A DNA stretch of 10,512 bases from Firmicutes bacterium UBA2530. GTDB lineage: Bacteria > Bacillota > Clostridia > Tissierellales > Sedimentibacteraceae. A program made the translations under genes and the position numbers. Location of the stretch: assembly GCA_002340985.1 (NCBI GenBank), contig DDNC01000008.1, positions 354-10,865 of the forward strand. The letters are read 5' to 3'. Below, one piece after another: positions 1 to 6,853 of this stretch (position 1 is the first letter of the stretch; each line of letters begins with the position of its first letter). The notes beneath the pieces are model-generated. The model searched no databases, was not told the origin of the DNA, and saw nothing but the letters and a program-made list of their open reading frames with translations.

Positions 1-355
1 GCTAGCCCTTGATGATATTTCCACCGGTGCATCCAACGATATAGAAAGAGCCACAAAGATTGCGAGAGCTATGGTAACAACCTACGGCATGAGTGATGCA
101 CTTGGACCAATGGCATACGGAACAAATGACGAAGAAGTGTTCCTTGGGAGAGATTTCAACAAAATAAGAAATTACTCTGAAGAAGTGGCTGCCAAAATAG
201 ACGCTGAAATGCGCAGAATCATAGACAGTGCATACCATAAAACCGAGGCACTCTTAAGCGAAAACATGGAGAAACTACACCGTGTTGCTCAGGCGCTTCT
301 TGAAAAGGAAACTATCTCAGGCAAGGAATTTGAAGTTTTGTTTGATGAAGTATAA
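1..355 (+). CDS. ftsH: ATP-dependent zinc metalloprotease FtsH, C-terminal end (5' truncated)
   Basis: This is the last ~117 codons of FtsH, the membrane-anchored AAA+ protease that degrades misfolded membrane proteins and some short-lived regulators. The reading frame is open from base 2, so the gene begins outside the window. What remains is the C-terminal part of the M41 peptidase domain. It carries the STGASNDI segment, whose Asp is the third zinc ligand in the family, followed by RATKIARAMVTTYGMS, LGPMAYG and EEVFLGRD, which match FtsH almost word for word. A helical tail with ALLEKETISGKEFEVL follows. The AAA+ module and the HEXXH zinc motif are not in the window. The gene ends in TAA and is followed 12 bases later by a terminator, so it is the end of its transcription unit. 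It is probably unrelated to the catabolic genes downstream. Identification is secure. Confidence 0.96.
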   Translation, partial: LALDDISTGASNDIERATKIARAMVTTYGMSDALGPMAYGTNDEEVFLGRDFNKIRNYSEEVAAKIDAEMRRIIDSAYHKTEALLSENMEKLHRVAQALLEKETISGKEFEVLFDEV

Positions 356-367
356 ATGTAATATATT

Positions 368-395
368 AGAGGACTGCTATAAGTCCTCTTTTTTA
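368..395 (+). terminator. Rho-independent terminator of ftsH
   Basis: A perfect 8-bp stem, AGAGGACT (368-375) with AGTCCTCT (382-389), has a 6-base loop and runs straight into a T tract (389-394). It starts 12 bases after the ftsH stop codon, the classic layout of an intrinsic terminator. Confidence 0.88.
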
Positions 396-417
396 TACCT
401 ACCGCATAAGAATATAA

Positions 418-449
418 CTGCCCCTTAAGTCTTTAAGCTTAAGGGGCAG
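418..449 (-). terminator. 12-bp inverted repeat between convergent genes, probable terminator of the activator gene
   Basis: CTGCCCCTTAAG (418-429) and CTTAAGGGGCAG (438-449) form a perfect 12-bp stem with an 8-base loop. It lies between the ends of ftsH and the minus-strand activator, about 120 bases past the activator stop. Neither side has a clean T tract. On the minus strand the stem is followed by TTATATTCTTATG, which is moderately T-rich. ftsH already has its own terminator, so this hairpin more likely ends the leftward transcript, or insulates in both directions. The rest of 356-569 shows no gene. Confidence 0.5.
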
Positions 450-569
450 TGTTGGTTTATATTTCTCTTAAAAATTCGGTGAATTTATACAATCCGGTTT
501 TTAATAGCTTTCTTTAGTATTGGATTAAAGCATATTTATGTAATGCACCCAATAAGTGCCTGTTTTTGG

Positions 570-2510
570 CTACATCTCTTTTAGCTTGTTCCATAGGGTA
601 GTGCGGCTTATGTTAAGTGCGCTGCATACCCTGACCCTGTTGCCGTCATATTTCTTCATGTACCATTCTATAATGTCTTTTTCCATTTGTTGCAAGGTTC
701 CAGGCTCTAGATTAAGCCTGTTTTCATCGGGGACATTTGCCGTATCCATATCTAAACCGTCCTTTTTAGGTCTATAGGACAAGTGTATTTCACTTTTGAC
801 AATATCTTCGGCGGTCAAAACATTGCTTTCGCATAAGATTACAATACGCATGATATAATTCATGAGCTCCCTTACATTTCCCTTCCAGTCATGATTTTGA
901 AAGGCACTTATGAAATCCTTGCTGCATGAGCTGATGTTTTTGTTGAACTGGGCGTTGTAAAGTGATATATAATGCCGCACAAGCAATGGTATATCGTCAT
1001 TGCGCTCACGCAGTGGAGGAATAGAAATGTTCAATACGTTGATTCTGTAGTACAGGTCATGCCTGAATGTGCCGTTTTCAACTGCGGAAAGTAAATCAGA
1101 ATTTGTTGCCGCAATAACTCTTATATTTATAGGAATCATCTTTATTCCGCCTATCCTGAGAACTTGTCTTTCCTGAAGGACTCTGAGAAGCTGGACTTGC
1201 ACATTAAGAGGCAATAGCCCAAGCTCATCGAGAAACAATGTGCCATTGTGTGCCAATTCAAAATATCCGGGCTTTCCTCCAGCTTTTGCTCCTGTAAATG
1301 CTCCGTCTTCATATCCGAAAAGCTCACTTTCAATCAAATTCTGGGAAAGGGCGGCGCAGTTTATAGCTACAAATGGATGGTTTCTGCGACCGGAAGCATT
1401 GTGTATACTTTGAGCAAACATTTCCTTTCCGGTTCCGCTTTCACCTGTTATTAGGATGGTGCTCTCCGTATCGGCATATTGTATTGCTTTGTCTATTGAT
1501 TCATTCATCTTTAAAGAAACGGTGGTGTTTCTTAAATCTTCAAATGTAGTGTTTGCAAGCATGCCTTTCTTTAGGTTCTGTCTCCGCACATTGTGGTCAA
1601 GGTATGAAATATATGAGCTTTTTTGGAATATGACAACTGTTCCTATATATGATTCCTTGAAAAAAATAGGGGTGGATCTCACTAAAATTTTGTTTCCGAA
1701 AAATTCGATTTCCTTACCTGTTTCCTGATTTTTACTTCGGATTATTTTTATAAAATCGCTGTTATTTATAAAATTGCTTACTGGCTTTCCTATTATGTCC
1801 TGCTCGTAGTTTATGTCCAGAAGCTTTTTTGCTGTGCTGTTAATAAGGGTAATTACATTATTTTCATTGAGATATATTACACCATCGGGCATTTCGTTTA
1901 TGAATGTCCTGAGCTGATTCTCATGCCTCTGCTGCCTTTCTTCCGCATAGAGTATGAGTGAAGCTCGTGATAGTATTTCTTTCATTGTGTATTCGCTTGT
2001 GCTGTACATCACAGCTTCAAGCCCGAATTTTTTGCATAACTTTCTTGTATATCCGAATCCGCTAACTATCACTTCTTTTTTATCGTCGTAGGCATCGCTG
2101 ACACATTTCTCTATTTCACGGAAATTCCGGTAACAGTATTCTTTTAAATTAATGTTAAATAAGCCGGTTATATTGAAAAATTCTTCGTTCAAAATTTTTT
2201 CATGATGTATAAGTGCAATATTCTTGGAAATTTTCATAGCTTGTATTATGGCTGACAACAGGTCGAACAATGTGGCTTCAGCCTCTATAACAGGTATATC
2301 CGTGGCATTTTTTATCATCTTTGCCGTCACTCCACGGCTCACAATAACCGATATATTATGCTTTTTTGTAACCTTAAGCACCTGTTCTACTGCTTCATCA
2401 AATGCACTTTCAATTAGCATGAAGTCATTAAATGATACTTCTTCCGTAGTGCTCAAAACCATATTTGTAAAATTTTCGTTAGGTGAAGTTATAATATATT
2501 TTGGTATCAT
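570..2510 (-). CDS. Sigma-54-dependent transcriptional activator with PrpR_N sensor domain (PrpR-like)
   Basis: This 646-residue enhancer-binding protein would open sigma-54 promoters by ATP hydrolysis. Domains in order are: a PrpR_N-type sensor (about residues 1-190, with SRGVTAKMIK and VSGFGYTRKLCKKFGL); a PAS domain (about 200-300, MPDGVIYLNENNVITLIN); an AAA+ sigma-54 interaction domain (about 325-560); and a C-terminal Fis-type helix-turn-helix (about 612-646, VCSALNISRTTLWNKLKEM). The AAA+ part has Walker A GESGTGKE (356-363), the sigma-54 contact loop GAFTGA (403-408), Walker B GTLFLDEL (423-430) and WKGNVREL (542-549), all intact. I chose ATG at 2510 because GAGGAG sits 7 bases upstream. 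A longer reading from TTG at 2528 would put that ribosome site inside the gene. It is divergent from the deacylase operon and faces a strong -24/-12 promoter there, so it is very likely that operon's activator. PrpR_N proteins are best known from propionate catabolism, but the family is broader and the ligand here is unknown. Confidence 0.93.
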   Translation of the reverse strand: MIPKYIITSPNENFTNMVLSTTEEVSFNDFMLIESAFDEAVEQVLKVTKKHNISVIVSRGVTAKMIKNATDIPVIEAEATLFDLLSAIIQAMKISKNIALIHHEKILNEEFFNITGLFNINLKEYCYRNFREIEKCVSDAYDDKKEVIVSGFGYTRKLCKKFGLEAVMYSTSEYTMKEILSRASLILYAEERQQRHENQLRTFINEMPDGVIYLNENNVITLINSTAKKLLDINYEQDIIGKPVSNFINNSDFIKIIRSKNQETGKEIEFFGNKILVRSTPIFFKESYIGTVVIFQKSSYISYLDHNVRRQNLKKGMLANTTFEDLRNTTVSLKMNESIDKAIQYADTESTILITGESGTGKEMFAQSIHNASGRRNHPFVAINCAALSQNLIESELFGYEDGAFTGAKAGGKPGYFELAHNGTLFLDELGLLPLNVQVQLLRVLQERQVLRIGGIKMIPINIRVIAATNSDLLSAVENGTFRHDLYYRINVLNISIPPLRERNDDIPLLVRHYISLYNAQFNKNISSCSKDFISAFQNHDWKGNVRELMNYIMRIVILCESNVLTAEDIVKSEIHLSYRPKKDGLDMDTANVPDENRLNLEPGTLQQMEKDIIEWYMKKYDGNRVRVCSALNISRTTLWNKLKEM

Positions 2511-2517
2511 CCAATAT

Positions 2518-2523
2518 CTCCTC
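2518..2523 (-). promoter_or_regulatory. Ribosome binding site deciding the activator start
   Basis: GAGGAG on the minus strand, followed by 7 bases and then ATG at 2510-2508. It fixes the start at the internal ATG rather than the in-frame TTG 18 bases further upstream. Confidence 0.8.
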
Positions 2524-2527
2524 GGCA

Positions 2528-2595
2528 ATGTTTAATTTATTTATGTATGTTCAAAAAATGGACTTAAAATGTTAAAAAAATAAACATGAATGTTT
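2528..2595. repeat. Four spaced ATGTT repeats, candidate upstream activator sites
   Basis: ATGTT occurs in the same orientation at 2528, 2547, 2569 and 2590, that is at intervals of 19, 22 and 21 bases, close to two helical turns each. The last copy is half of a palindrome, AAACAT-GA-ATGTTT (2582-2595). The cluster lies about 70-135 bp upstream of the predicted sigma-54 transcription start, the usual place for enhancer-binding-protein sites. The DNA here is very A+T-rich, so part of the pattern could be chance. Binding by the adjacent activator is inference. Confidence 0.4.
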
Positions 2596-2635
2596 TTTAA
2601 AGATATAAAACCGCCTGATTCCTGCTCAGTTTTGT

Positions 2636-2651
2636 TGGCATGATAATTGCT
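2636..2651 (+). promoter_or_regulatory. Sigma-54 (-24/-12) promoter of the deacylase operon
   Basis: TGGCATGATAATTGC matches the consensus TGGCAC-N5-TTGC with one change. The invariant GG (2637-2638) and GC (2649-2650) are separated by exactly 10 bases, the spacing this polymerase requires. Transcription should begin near 2661-2662, leaving a leader of about 110 bases before the ATG at 2773. A sigma-54 activator gene is encoded divergently right beside it, which strongly supports the call. Confidence 0.88.
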
Positions 2652-2683
2652 TAATAACGTAATAACTCTATTATACATATCAA

Positions 2684-2756
2684 AGAGGCTGATGTAAATA
2701 ACGAAGGGATTTTTTTAAAAATTTTTGATGATATTTATTAATTTACAGAGGCTGAT
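2684..2756 (+). repeat. 10-bp direct repeat in the operon leader
   Basis: AGAGGCTGAT occurs at 2684-2693 and again at 2747-2756, start points 63 bases apart, both inside the predicted untranslated leader. The first copy reads AGAGG-CTG-ATG-TAA, a ribosome-site-like stretch followed by a start codon directly abutting a stop. The second copy lies 16 bases upstream of the true start codon. Function unknown; it may be chance. Confidence 0.35.
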
Positions 2757-2761
2757 CACGC

Positions 2762-2767
2762 GGGAGG
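2762..2767 (+). promoter_or_regulatory. Ribosome binding site deciding the M20 hydrolase start
   Basis: GGGAGG is followed by 5 bases and ATG at 2773. The in-frame TTG at 2725 lacks a comparable site and would add 16 residues with no M20 family resemblance. Confidence 0.8.
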
Positions 2768-2772
2768 CAGCA

Positions 2773-3960
2773 ATGAAGGCGGAAAATACCGAACAATATT
2801 TAAATGAGGTTGTAAGATTAACACAGGAGCTTATTAGGATTCCAAGTCATAAATTTGTGGAAGACAGAGAATCCGATGTGGCTGAATTCATCTACAATTA
2901 CTGCAGGCAAAATGGGTTAGATGCGGAATATCAGCAGGTTGAAGGCAAAAGAAGAAATGTAATATGTACTTTAAAAGGCAATGGCACAGGAAAAAATCTT
3001 ATTTTCAATGGTCATATTGATACTGTTCCTCCATATGAAATGACAATTGATCCGTTAGGTGCGGAGATTGTTGACGGATATGTGCTCGGAAGAGGTGCAA
3101 ATGATATGAAGGGTGCTGTTGCATGCATGATTACAGCCATGGTCAATATTAAAAAAAGCGGCAAGATGCTGGGCGGAGATGTAATATTGACGGCTGCCGT
3201 GGGAGAAGAGGAAAAAAGCGACGGAACAGAATATGTTGTGAAAAGCGGAATAAGAGCAGACGGGGCAATAGTAGGAGAGCCTTCAAATTACGGCTATGCA
3301 CTCGGTCACAGAGGCCTTGAGTGGCTGGAAATAAGAATCGAAGGCAAAATAGCTCATGGCGGAATTCCGGAGCTTGGGATAAACGCAATTTCTAAGGCAG
3401 CCAAACTCATAACAAAGATTGAGAACGAGCTTATGCCTAAGCTAAGGGAAAGGCAGAACGAATGGATGGGCCCTTCAGTCATGAATTTCGGGTTAATAAA
3501 GGGCGGTACTCAGCCGAGCTCTGTAGCTGACAGCTGCATAATTCAGATAGACCGCAGATACCTTCCCGGAGAAAATGTTGTGTCGGTAATAAAGGAATAT
3601 CAGGATATCATTGATTCGTTGAGCAAGGAAGACTCGGAATTCAAAGCGGAAATTATACGGATGGAATCCAACCTGATGGAGGAATTTGATCATGCTCCAT
3701 TAATAGCACAGCCTGAATCTGAAATAGCAAAGACCGTATACAATGTTCTCAAGAAATTTGTCAACAAGGAGCCGAACATTGAAAAGCGAAGGGGATGGAC
3801 CGATGCGGGAGTACTTTCAACCTATGGTAAAATACCAACCGTTGTTACAGGCCCCGGGGATTTAAAATACTCACATGCGAAGGATGAAAAAATTCCCATT
3901 GCAAATCTTCTCGATTATGTTAATATATATACACGAATTGCGGAAGAGTTTTGCAGATAA
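2773..3960 (+). CDS. M20 family metallopeptidase / N-acyl-amino-acid deacylase (ArgE/DapE type)
   Basis: This cytosolic two-metal hydrolase of 395 residues is a normal length for ArgE/DapE/aminoacylase-type M20 enzymes, which cut acyl groups or small peptides from usually L-amino acids. Metal and catalytic residues are all visible: HID (His81, Asp83) in GHIDTVP; the bridging Asp111 in RGANDMKG; the Glu pair 145-146 in VGEEEKSDG (general base plus ligand); Glu169 in VGEPS; and His368 in YSHAKDEKIP. The inserted dimerisation domain (about 185-300) contains AHGGIPELGINAI, with the conserved interface His195. There is no signal peptide. It is the first gene behind the sigma-54 promoter and lies 12 bases before a D-aminoacylase-like gene, which favours a deacylase over a biosynthetic ArgE or DapE role. 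No arginine or lysine biosynthesis genes are nearby. The exact substrate cannot be read from the sequence. Confidence 0.9.
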   Translation: MKAENTEQYLNEVVRLTQELIRIPSHKFVEDRESDVAEFIYNYCRQNGLDAEYQQVEGKRRNVICTLKGNGTGKNLIFNGHIDTVPPYEMTIDPLGAEIVDGYVLGRGANDMKGAVACMITAMVNIKKSGKMLGGDVILTAAVGEEEKSDGTEYVVKSGIRADGAIVGEPSNYGYALGHRGLEWLEIRIEGKIAHGGIPELGINAISKAAKLITKIENELMPKLRERQNEWMGPSVMNFGLIKGGTQPSSVADSCIIQIDRRYLPGENVVSVIKEYQDIIDSLSKEDSEFKAEIIRMESNLMEEFDHAPLIAQPESEIAKTVYNVLKKFVNKEPNIEKRRGWTDAGVLSTYGKIPTVVTGPGDLKYSHAKDEKIPIANLLDYVNIYTRIAEEFCR

Positions 3961-3972
3961 TAAGGAGGGACT

Positions 3973-5340
3973 ATGTTAGATTTAAAAATTATAAACGGTA
4001 AAATAATTGATGTGGAAAACAGAAGAATTATTGAGGGAGATTTAGGAGTTAAGGATGGAAAAATTGTTGACATAGGAAATGTATCGGCAAGTTCGAGGGA
4101 AATAATCAATGCTGACGGAAGGCATGTATCTCCTGGATTTATTGACATACACATGCATGAAGAGGATTTCTCCCTTACGAAGAAAGAAAAATATGATATT
4201 GCTGAAACCATGCTGAATATGGGCGTTACTACATGTGTAGCAGGCAACTGCGGAAATAACAGGCAGTCAATAGAAGAGTTGCATGAGTTTATAAAAGAGA
4301 TGGGAAGCCCCGTAAACTATATGTCATATATAGGACATAATTATCTTAGAAATCTTGTGGGGAACTCGGATATTTATGCAAGGTCCACCAAGGAACAAAT
4401 TGCAAGAATGCAGAGTATGGTAGAAGAGGCAGTTGATTTGGGAGCCGTTGGTGTGTCTTACGGATTGGAATACTGCCCGGGTATCGATACAGAAGAGGCA
4501 ATAGAAATTACTGAAAAAATCAAAGGGAGGAAAGATATTATTCTCTCGGCGCACTACAGAAAGGATGCGGCCTATGCTCTCGATGCCATTAATGAAATGG
4601 CAATGATAGGAAGGGAAACAGGAATACCGTTTCAAATTTCCCACCTTTCAAGCTGCAGCGCATACGGTAATATGACGGAAGCACTCAATTTAATTGAAAA
4701 GCATTATAATTCAGGACTGGACATATCTGTGGATGCATATCCTTATGCCGCATTCAGCACATTCATAGGTTCCGCTGTATTTGATGAGGGGTGCTTTGAA
4801 CTCTGGAACAAAAGCTACAATTCAATAATGCTCACGGAGGAGCCATTTAGAGGAATATTCTGTGACAGAGAGCTTTTTGAAAAGGCAAGAAAAGAATATC
4901 CGACAATGCTGGCGGTGGCATATGTGATGAACGAGGAAGAAATCGTGGAGGCCTTGAACCATCCGCTGGTTATGGTTGCCAGCGACGGTATATACAGAAA
5001 TAATTCAGGGCATCCAAGAGGTGCAGGCACATTCCCAAGAGTTATGGGGCATTATGTCAGAGACATGAAGGCAATGGAGTTTTTTGATGCTATCAATAAA
5101 ATGACAGATATGCCTGCAAAGCGGCTCAAGTTGAAAAATAAAGGCCTTATTAAGGAAGGTTTTGATGCGGATATTACAGTTTTCAATTACGATACTGTAA
5201 TTGACAGAGCCACGTTCCAGGATCCGCAGCTGAGGCCAGTGGGAATTGATTATGTAATATTGGGCGGAGGCACTGCCGTTAAAGAGGGAGTTACTGTTAA
5301 TAACAGATTGGGGAAATATTACAGAAGGGGAGAAGCGTAG
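3973..5340 (+). CDS. D-aminoacylase / N-acyl-D-amino-acid deacylase family amidohydrolase
   Basis: This 455-residue cytosolic amidohydrolase would release the acyl group from N-acyl-D-amino acids or related amides. The family signature is clear: a beta-sandwich start (LKIINGKIIDVENRRIIEGDLGVKDGKI); the metal motif HMH (His60, His62) in SPGFIDIHMH; the D-aminoacylase-type cysteine ligand Cys93 in GNCG; SYGLEYCPG; further His ligands at SAHYR (194) and ISHL (224); Asp338 in ASDG; and the hallmark HPRGAGTFPRVMGHYVR (347-363). The C-terminal sandwich ends with GLIKEGFDADITVFN. The length is a little under the ~480-530 of many D-aminoacylases. The start ATG has GGAGGG 3 bases upstream and lies 12 bases after the previous stop, so the two hydrolases are translated from one message. 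Substrate preference (neutral, Asp or Glu side chain; acetyl or other acyl) is not decidable by eye. Confidence 0.9.
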   Translation: MLDLKIINGKIIDVENRRIIEGDLGVKDGKIVDIGNVSASSREIINADGRHVSPGFIDIHMHEEDFSLTKKEKYDIAETMLNMGVTTCVAGNCGNNRQSIEELHEFIKEMGSPVNYMSYIGHNYLRNLVGNSDIYARSTKEQIARMQSMVEEAVDLGAVGVSYGLEYCPGIDTEEAIEITEKIKGRKDIILSAHYRKDAAYALDAINEMAMIGRETGIPFQISHLSSCSAYGNMTEALNLIEKHYNSGLDISVDAYPYAAFSTFIGSAVFDEGCFELWNKSYNSIMLTEEPFRGIFCDRELFEKARKEYPTMLAVAYVMNEEEIVEALNHPLVMVASDGIYRNNSGHPRGAGTFPRVMGHYVRDMKAMEFFDAINKMTDMPAKRLKLKNKGLIKEGFDADITVFNYDTVIDRATFQDPQLRPVGIDYVILGGGTAVKEGVTVNNRLGKYYRRGEA

Positions 5341-5384
5341 TTGTTATTGGCAGGAATAACCTGTTGATATAAAAAATTGCCCAT

Positions 5385-5389
5385 GGAGG
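5385..5389 (+). promoter_or_regulatory. Ribosome binding site deciding the carrier start
   Basis: GGAGG is followed by 5 bases and ATG at 5395. In-frame upstream alternatives (TTG 5377, ATG 5383) would lie before or overlap this site. Confidence 0.75.
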
Positions 5390-5394
5390 AGAGT

Positions 5395-6795
5395 ATGGAA
5401 AAAGACTTAAAAAAGAAAAAGCTAAAGGTACCGCATACTTACGTAATTTTATTTGCAATGATTATTGTGGTGGCATTACTTACTTACGTAATACCTGCGG
5501 GCCAGTATCAAAAAATGCAGCTGCCATCCGGAAGGACGGTGGTGGATCCGGATTCTTTTGCATATGTGGATACAAATCCGGCAAAGCTGTTTGATGTTTT
5601 AAAAGCATTTCCCAAAGGATTGGGAGCTGCACAGGGAATAGTGTTCTTCATATTCATAGTTGGAGGATCCTTCAATGTAATAACACAGACAGGTGCAATA
5701 GAGGCCGGAATCGGTAAAATTGCTTTAGGTCTGAGAGGCAAGGAAATATTGCTGATACCAATATTTGTGGCTGTATTTTCAGTTGGTGGTGTCACTATAG
5801 GTATGGCGGAAGAAGCCATCGTATTTGTTCCCATCGGTATAGCTTTGGCGAGGGCGCTTGGATATGATGCAATCGTGGGAATGGCTATGGTTTCTTTGGG
5901 AGCTGCGGCAGGCTTTACATCAGCAGCTATGAATCCGTTTACTGTAGGCGTTGCTCAGACTATCGCCGAGATTCCTATGTTTTCAGGTATATGGCTCAGA
6001 CTGATAATATGGGCATGTACATTTGTGCTGGTTACATGGTATATATTCAGATATGCAAATAAAGTAAAAAAAGACATTAACAGAAGTATTGTTTACGATC
6101 TCGAACAGGAAGAAAAGGGAAAAGCAATAGACTTAAACAATTTAAAGCAGATGACTACTCGTCATATTCTGGTTCTGCTGATTTTCGCCGCAGGAATGGG
6201 TCTTTTAATTTTTGGCGTGTTTAAGTTTGGCTGGTATATTACAGAAATAGCTGCTTTGTTCCTTGCAATGGGTATTGTTGCAGGTATTGCTGGAGGCTTC
6301 TCCTTAGATGATATAGCAAAACATTTCATCTTAGGTGCAAAAGACATGGCGACAGGGGCCCTGGTTGTGGGCCTGGCAAGAGGAATACTTGTTATTATGG
6401 AAGGAAGCCTTATAATTGATACTGTAGTACATGGCTTGGCGGGAGTTATAACTTTTCTTCCAAGAACAATAAGTGCAGTAGGAATGCTTCTTGTACAGAC
6501 ATTTATCAATTTTTTCATACCATCTGGCTCGGGGCAGGCTGCTACAACAATGCCTATAATGGCTCCGCTTTCTGACCTGATAGGTCTTTCGAGACAAACG
6601 GCAGTTCTTGCCTTCCAGTTCGGAGACGGTATATCCAACTCTATAATTCCAACATCCGGAGTTTTGCTTGCAAACTTATCTGTTGCCAAAATCAAGTATG
6701 AGCAATGGGTTAAATTCGTATGGCCTCTGATGGTTCTTTGGACATTGATGGCGGCTGTGTTCATGGTAATAGCGGTATTAGTTAATTACGTTTAA
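5395..6795 (+). CDS. yfcC: YfcC family integral membrane carrier
   Basis: This is a 466-residue polytopic membrane protein of the YfcC/DcuC-like group (COG1288 type), relatives of C4-dicarboxylate and arginine/ornithine carriers. It has a Lys-rich cytoplasmic N-terminus (EKDLKKKKLKVPH), then a first membrane segment ending in YVIPAGQYQ, a signature of the family. Roughly a dozen hydrophobic segments follow, interrupted by a charged loop at about 220-255 (VKKDINRSIVYDLEQEEKGK). Conserved patches include GMAEEAIVFVPIG, NPFTVGVAQTIAEIP, the re-entrant-like PSGSGQAATTMPIMAPL and FQFGDGISNSIIPTSG. It is the third gene of the sigma-54 operon, 54 bases after the deacylase, so it most likely brings in the substrate of the two hydrolases or exchanges it for a product. 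Substrates of YfcC proteins are poorly known, and direction and coupling cannot be inferred. Confidence 0.9.
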   Translation: MEKDLKKKKLKVPHTYVILFAMIIVVALLTYVIPAGQYQKMQLPSGRTVVDPDSFAYVDTNPAKLFDVLKAFPKGLGAAQGIVFFIFIVGGSFNVITQTGAIEAGIGKIALGLRGKEILLIPIFVAVFSVGGVTIGMAEEAIVFVPIGIALARALGYDAIVGMAMVSLGAAAGFTSAAMNPFTVGVAQTIAEIPMFSGIWLRLIIWACTFVLVTWYIFRYANKVKKDINRSIVYDLEQEEKGKAIDLNNLKQMTTRHILVLLIFAAGMGLLIFGVFKFGWYITEIAALFLAMGIVAGIAGGFSLDDIAKHFILGAKDMATGALVVGLARGILVIMEGSLIIDTVVHGLAGVITFLPRTISAVGMLLVQTFINFFIPSGSGQAATTMPIMAPLSDLIGLSRQTAVLAFQFGDGISNSIIPTSGVLLANLSVAKIKYEQWVKFVWPLMVLWTLMAAVFMVIAVLVNYV

Positions 6796-6806
6796 AATAA
6801 TACAGG

Positions 6807-6836
6807 CAAAAGCTCCGCATGCGGAGCTTTTGTTTC
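6807..6836 (+). terminator. Perfect-palindrome terminator or attenuator after the carrier gene
   Basis: CAAAAGCTCCGCA (6807-6819) is followed directly by its exact reverse complement TGCGGAGCTTTTG (6820-6832), then TTTC. The GC-rich core with flanking A and T tracts fits an intrinsic terminator working in both directions. It starts 11 bases after the carrier stop and ends 8 bases before the ribosome site of the next gene, which leaves little room for a promoter in between. Confidence 0.82.
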
Positions 6837-6840
6837 TATT

Positions 6841-6846
6841 AAGGAG
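6841..6846 (+). promoter_or_regulatory. Ribosome binding site deciding the CoA-transferase start
   Basis: AAGGAG is followed by 7 bases and ATG at 6854. An in-frame TTG at 6830 would begin inside the terminator palindrome and is rejected. Confidence 0.8.
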
Positions 6847-6853
6847 AATTTGT

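Noticed and set aside
2511..2528. Longer activator starting at TTG 2528
   Set aside because: The extension contains the GAGGAG ribosome site of the internal ATG and adds six residues without family support.
2707..2727. Run of T and A around 2711-2726 as an intrinsic terminator in the leader
   Set aside because: The short self-complementary A/T tract has no GC-rich stem before the T run, so it is unlikely to terminate.
2725..2772. Longer M20 hydrolase starting at TTG 2725
   Set aside because: It has no good ribosome site and the GGGAGG before ATG 2773 is ideally placed; the extra residues do not resemble an M20 N-terminus.
2773..3960. Biosynthetic ArgE or DapE
   Set aside because: The fold and metal residues fit, but the gene sits in a sigma-54 catabolic operon with a D-aminoacylase and carrier and has no arginine or lysine pathway neighbours.
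6162..6764. A 200-codon open frame on the minus strand within the carrier gene
   Set aside because: It lies wholly antisense to a well-conserved membrane protein gene, has no recognisable motif and its composition follows from the hydrophobic codons on the other strand.
6830..6853. Longer CoA-transferase starting at TTG 6830
   Set aside because: The start would fall inside the terminator palindrome, and AAGGAG before ATG 6854 explains translation better.
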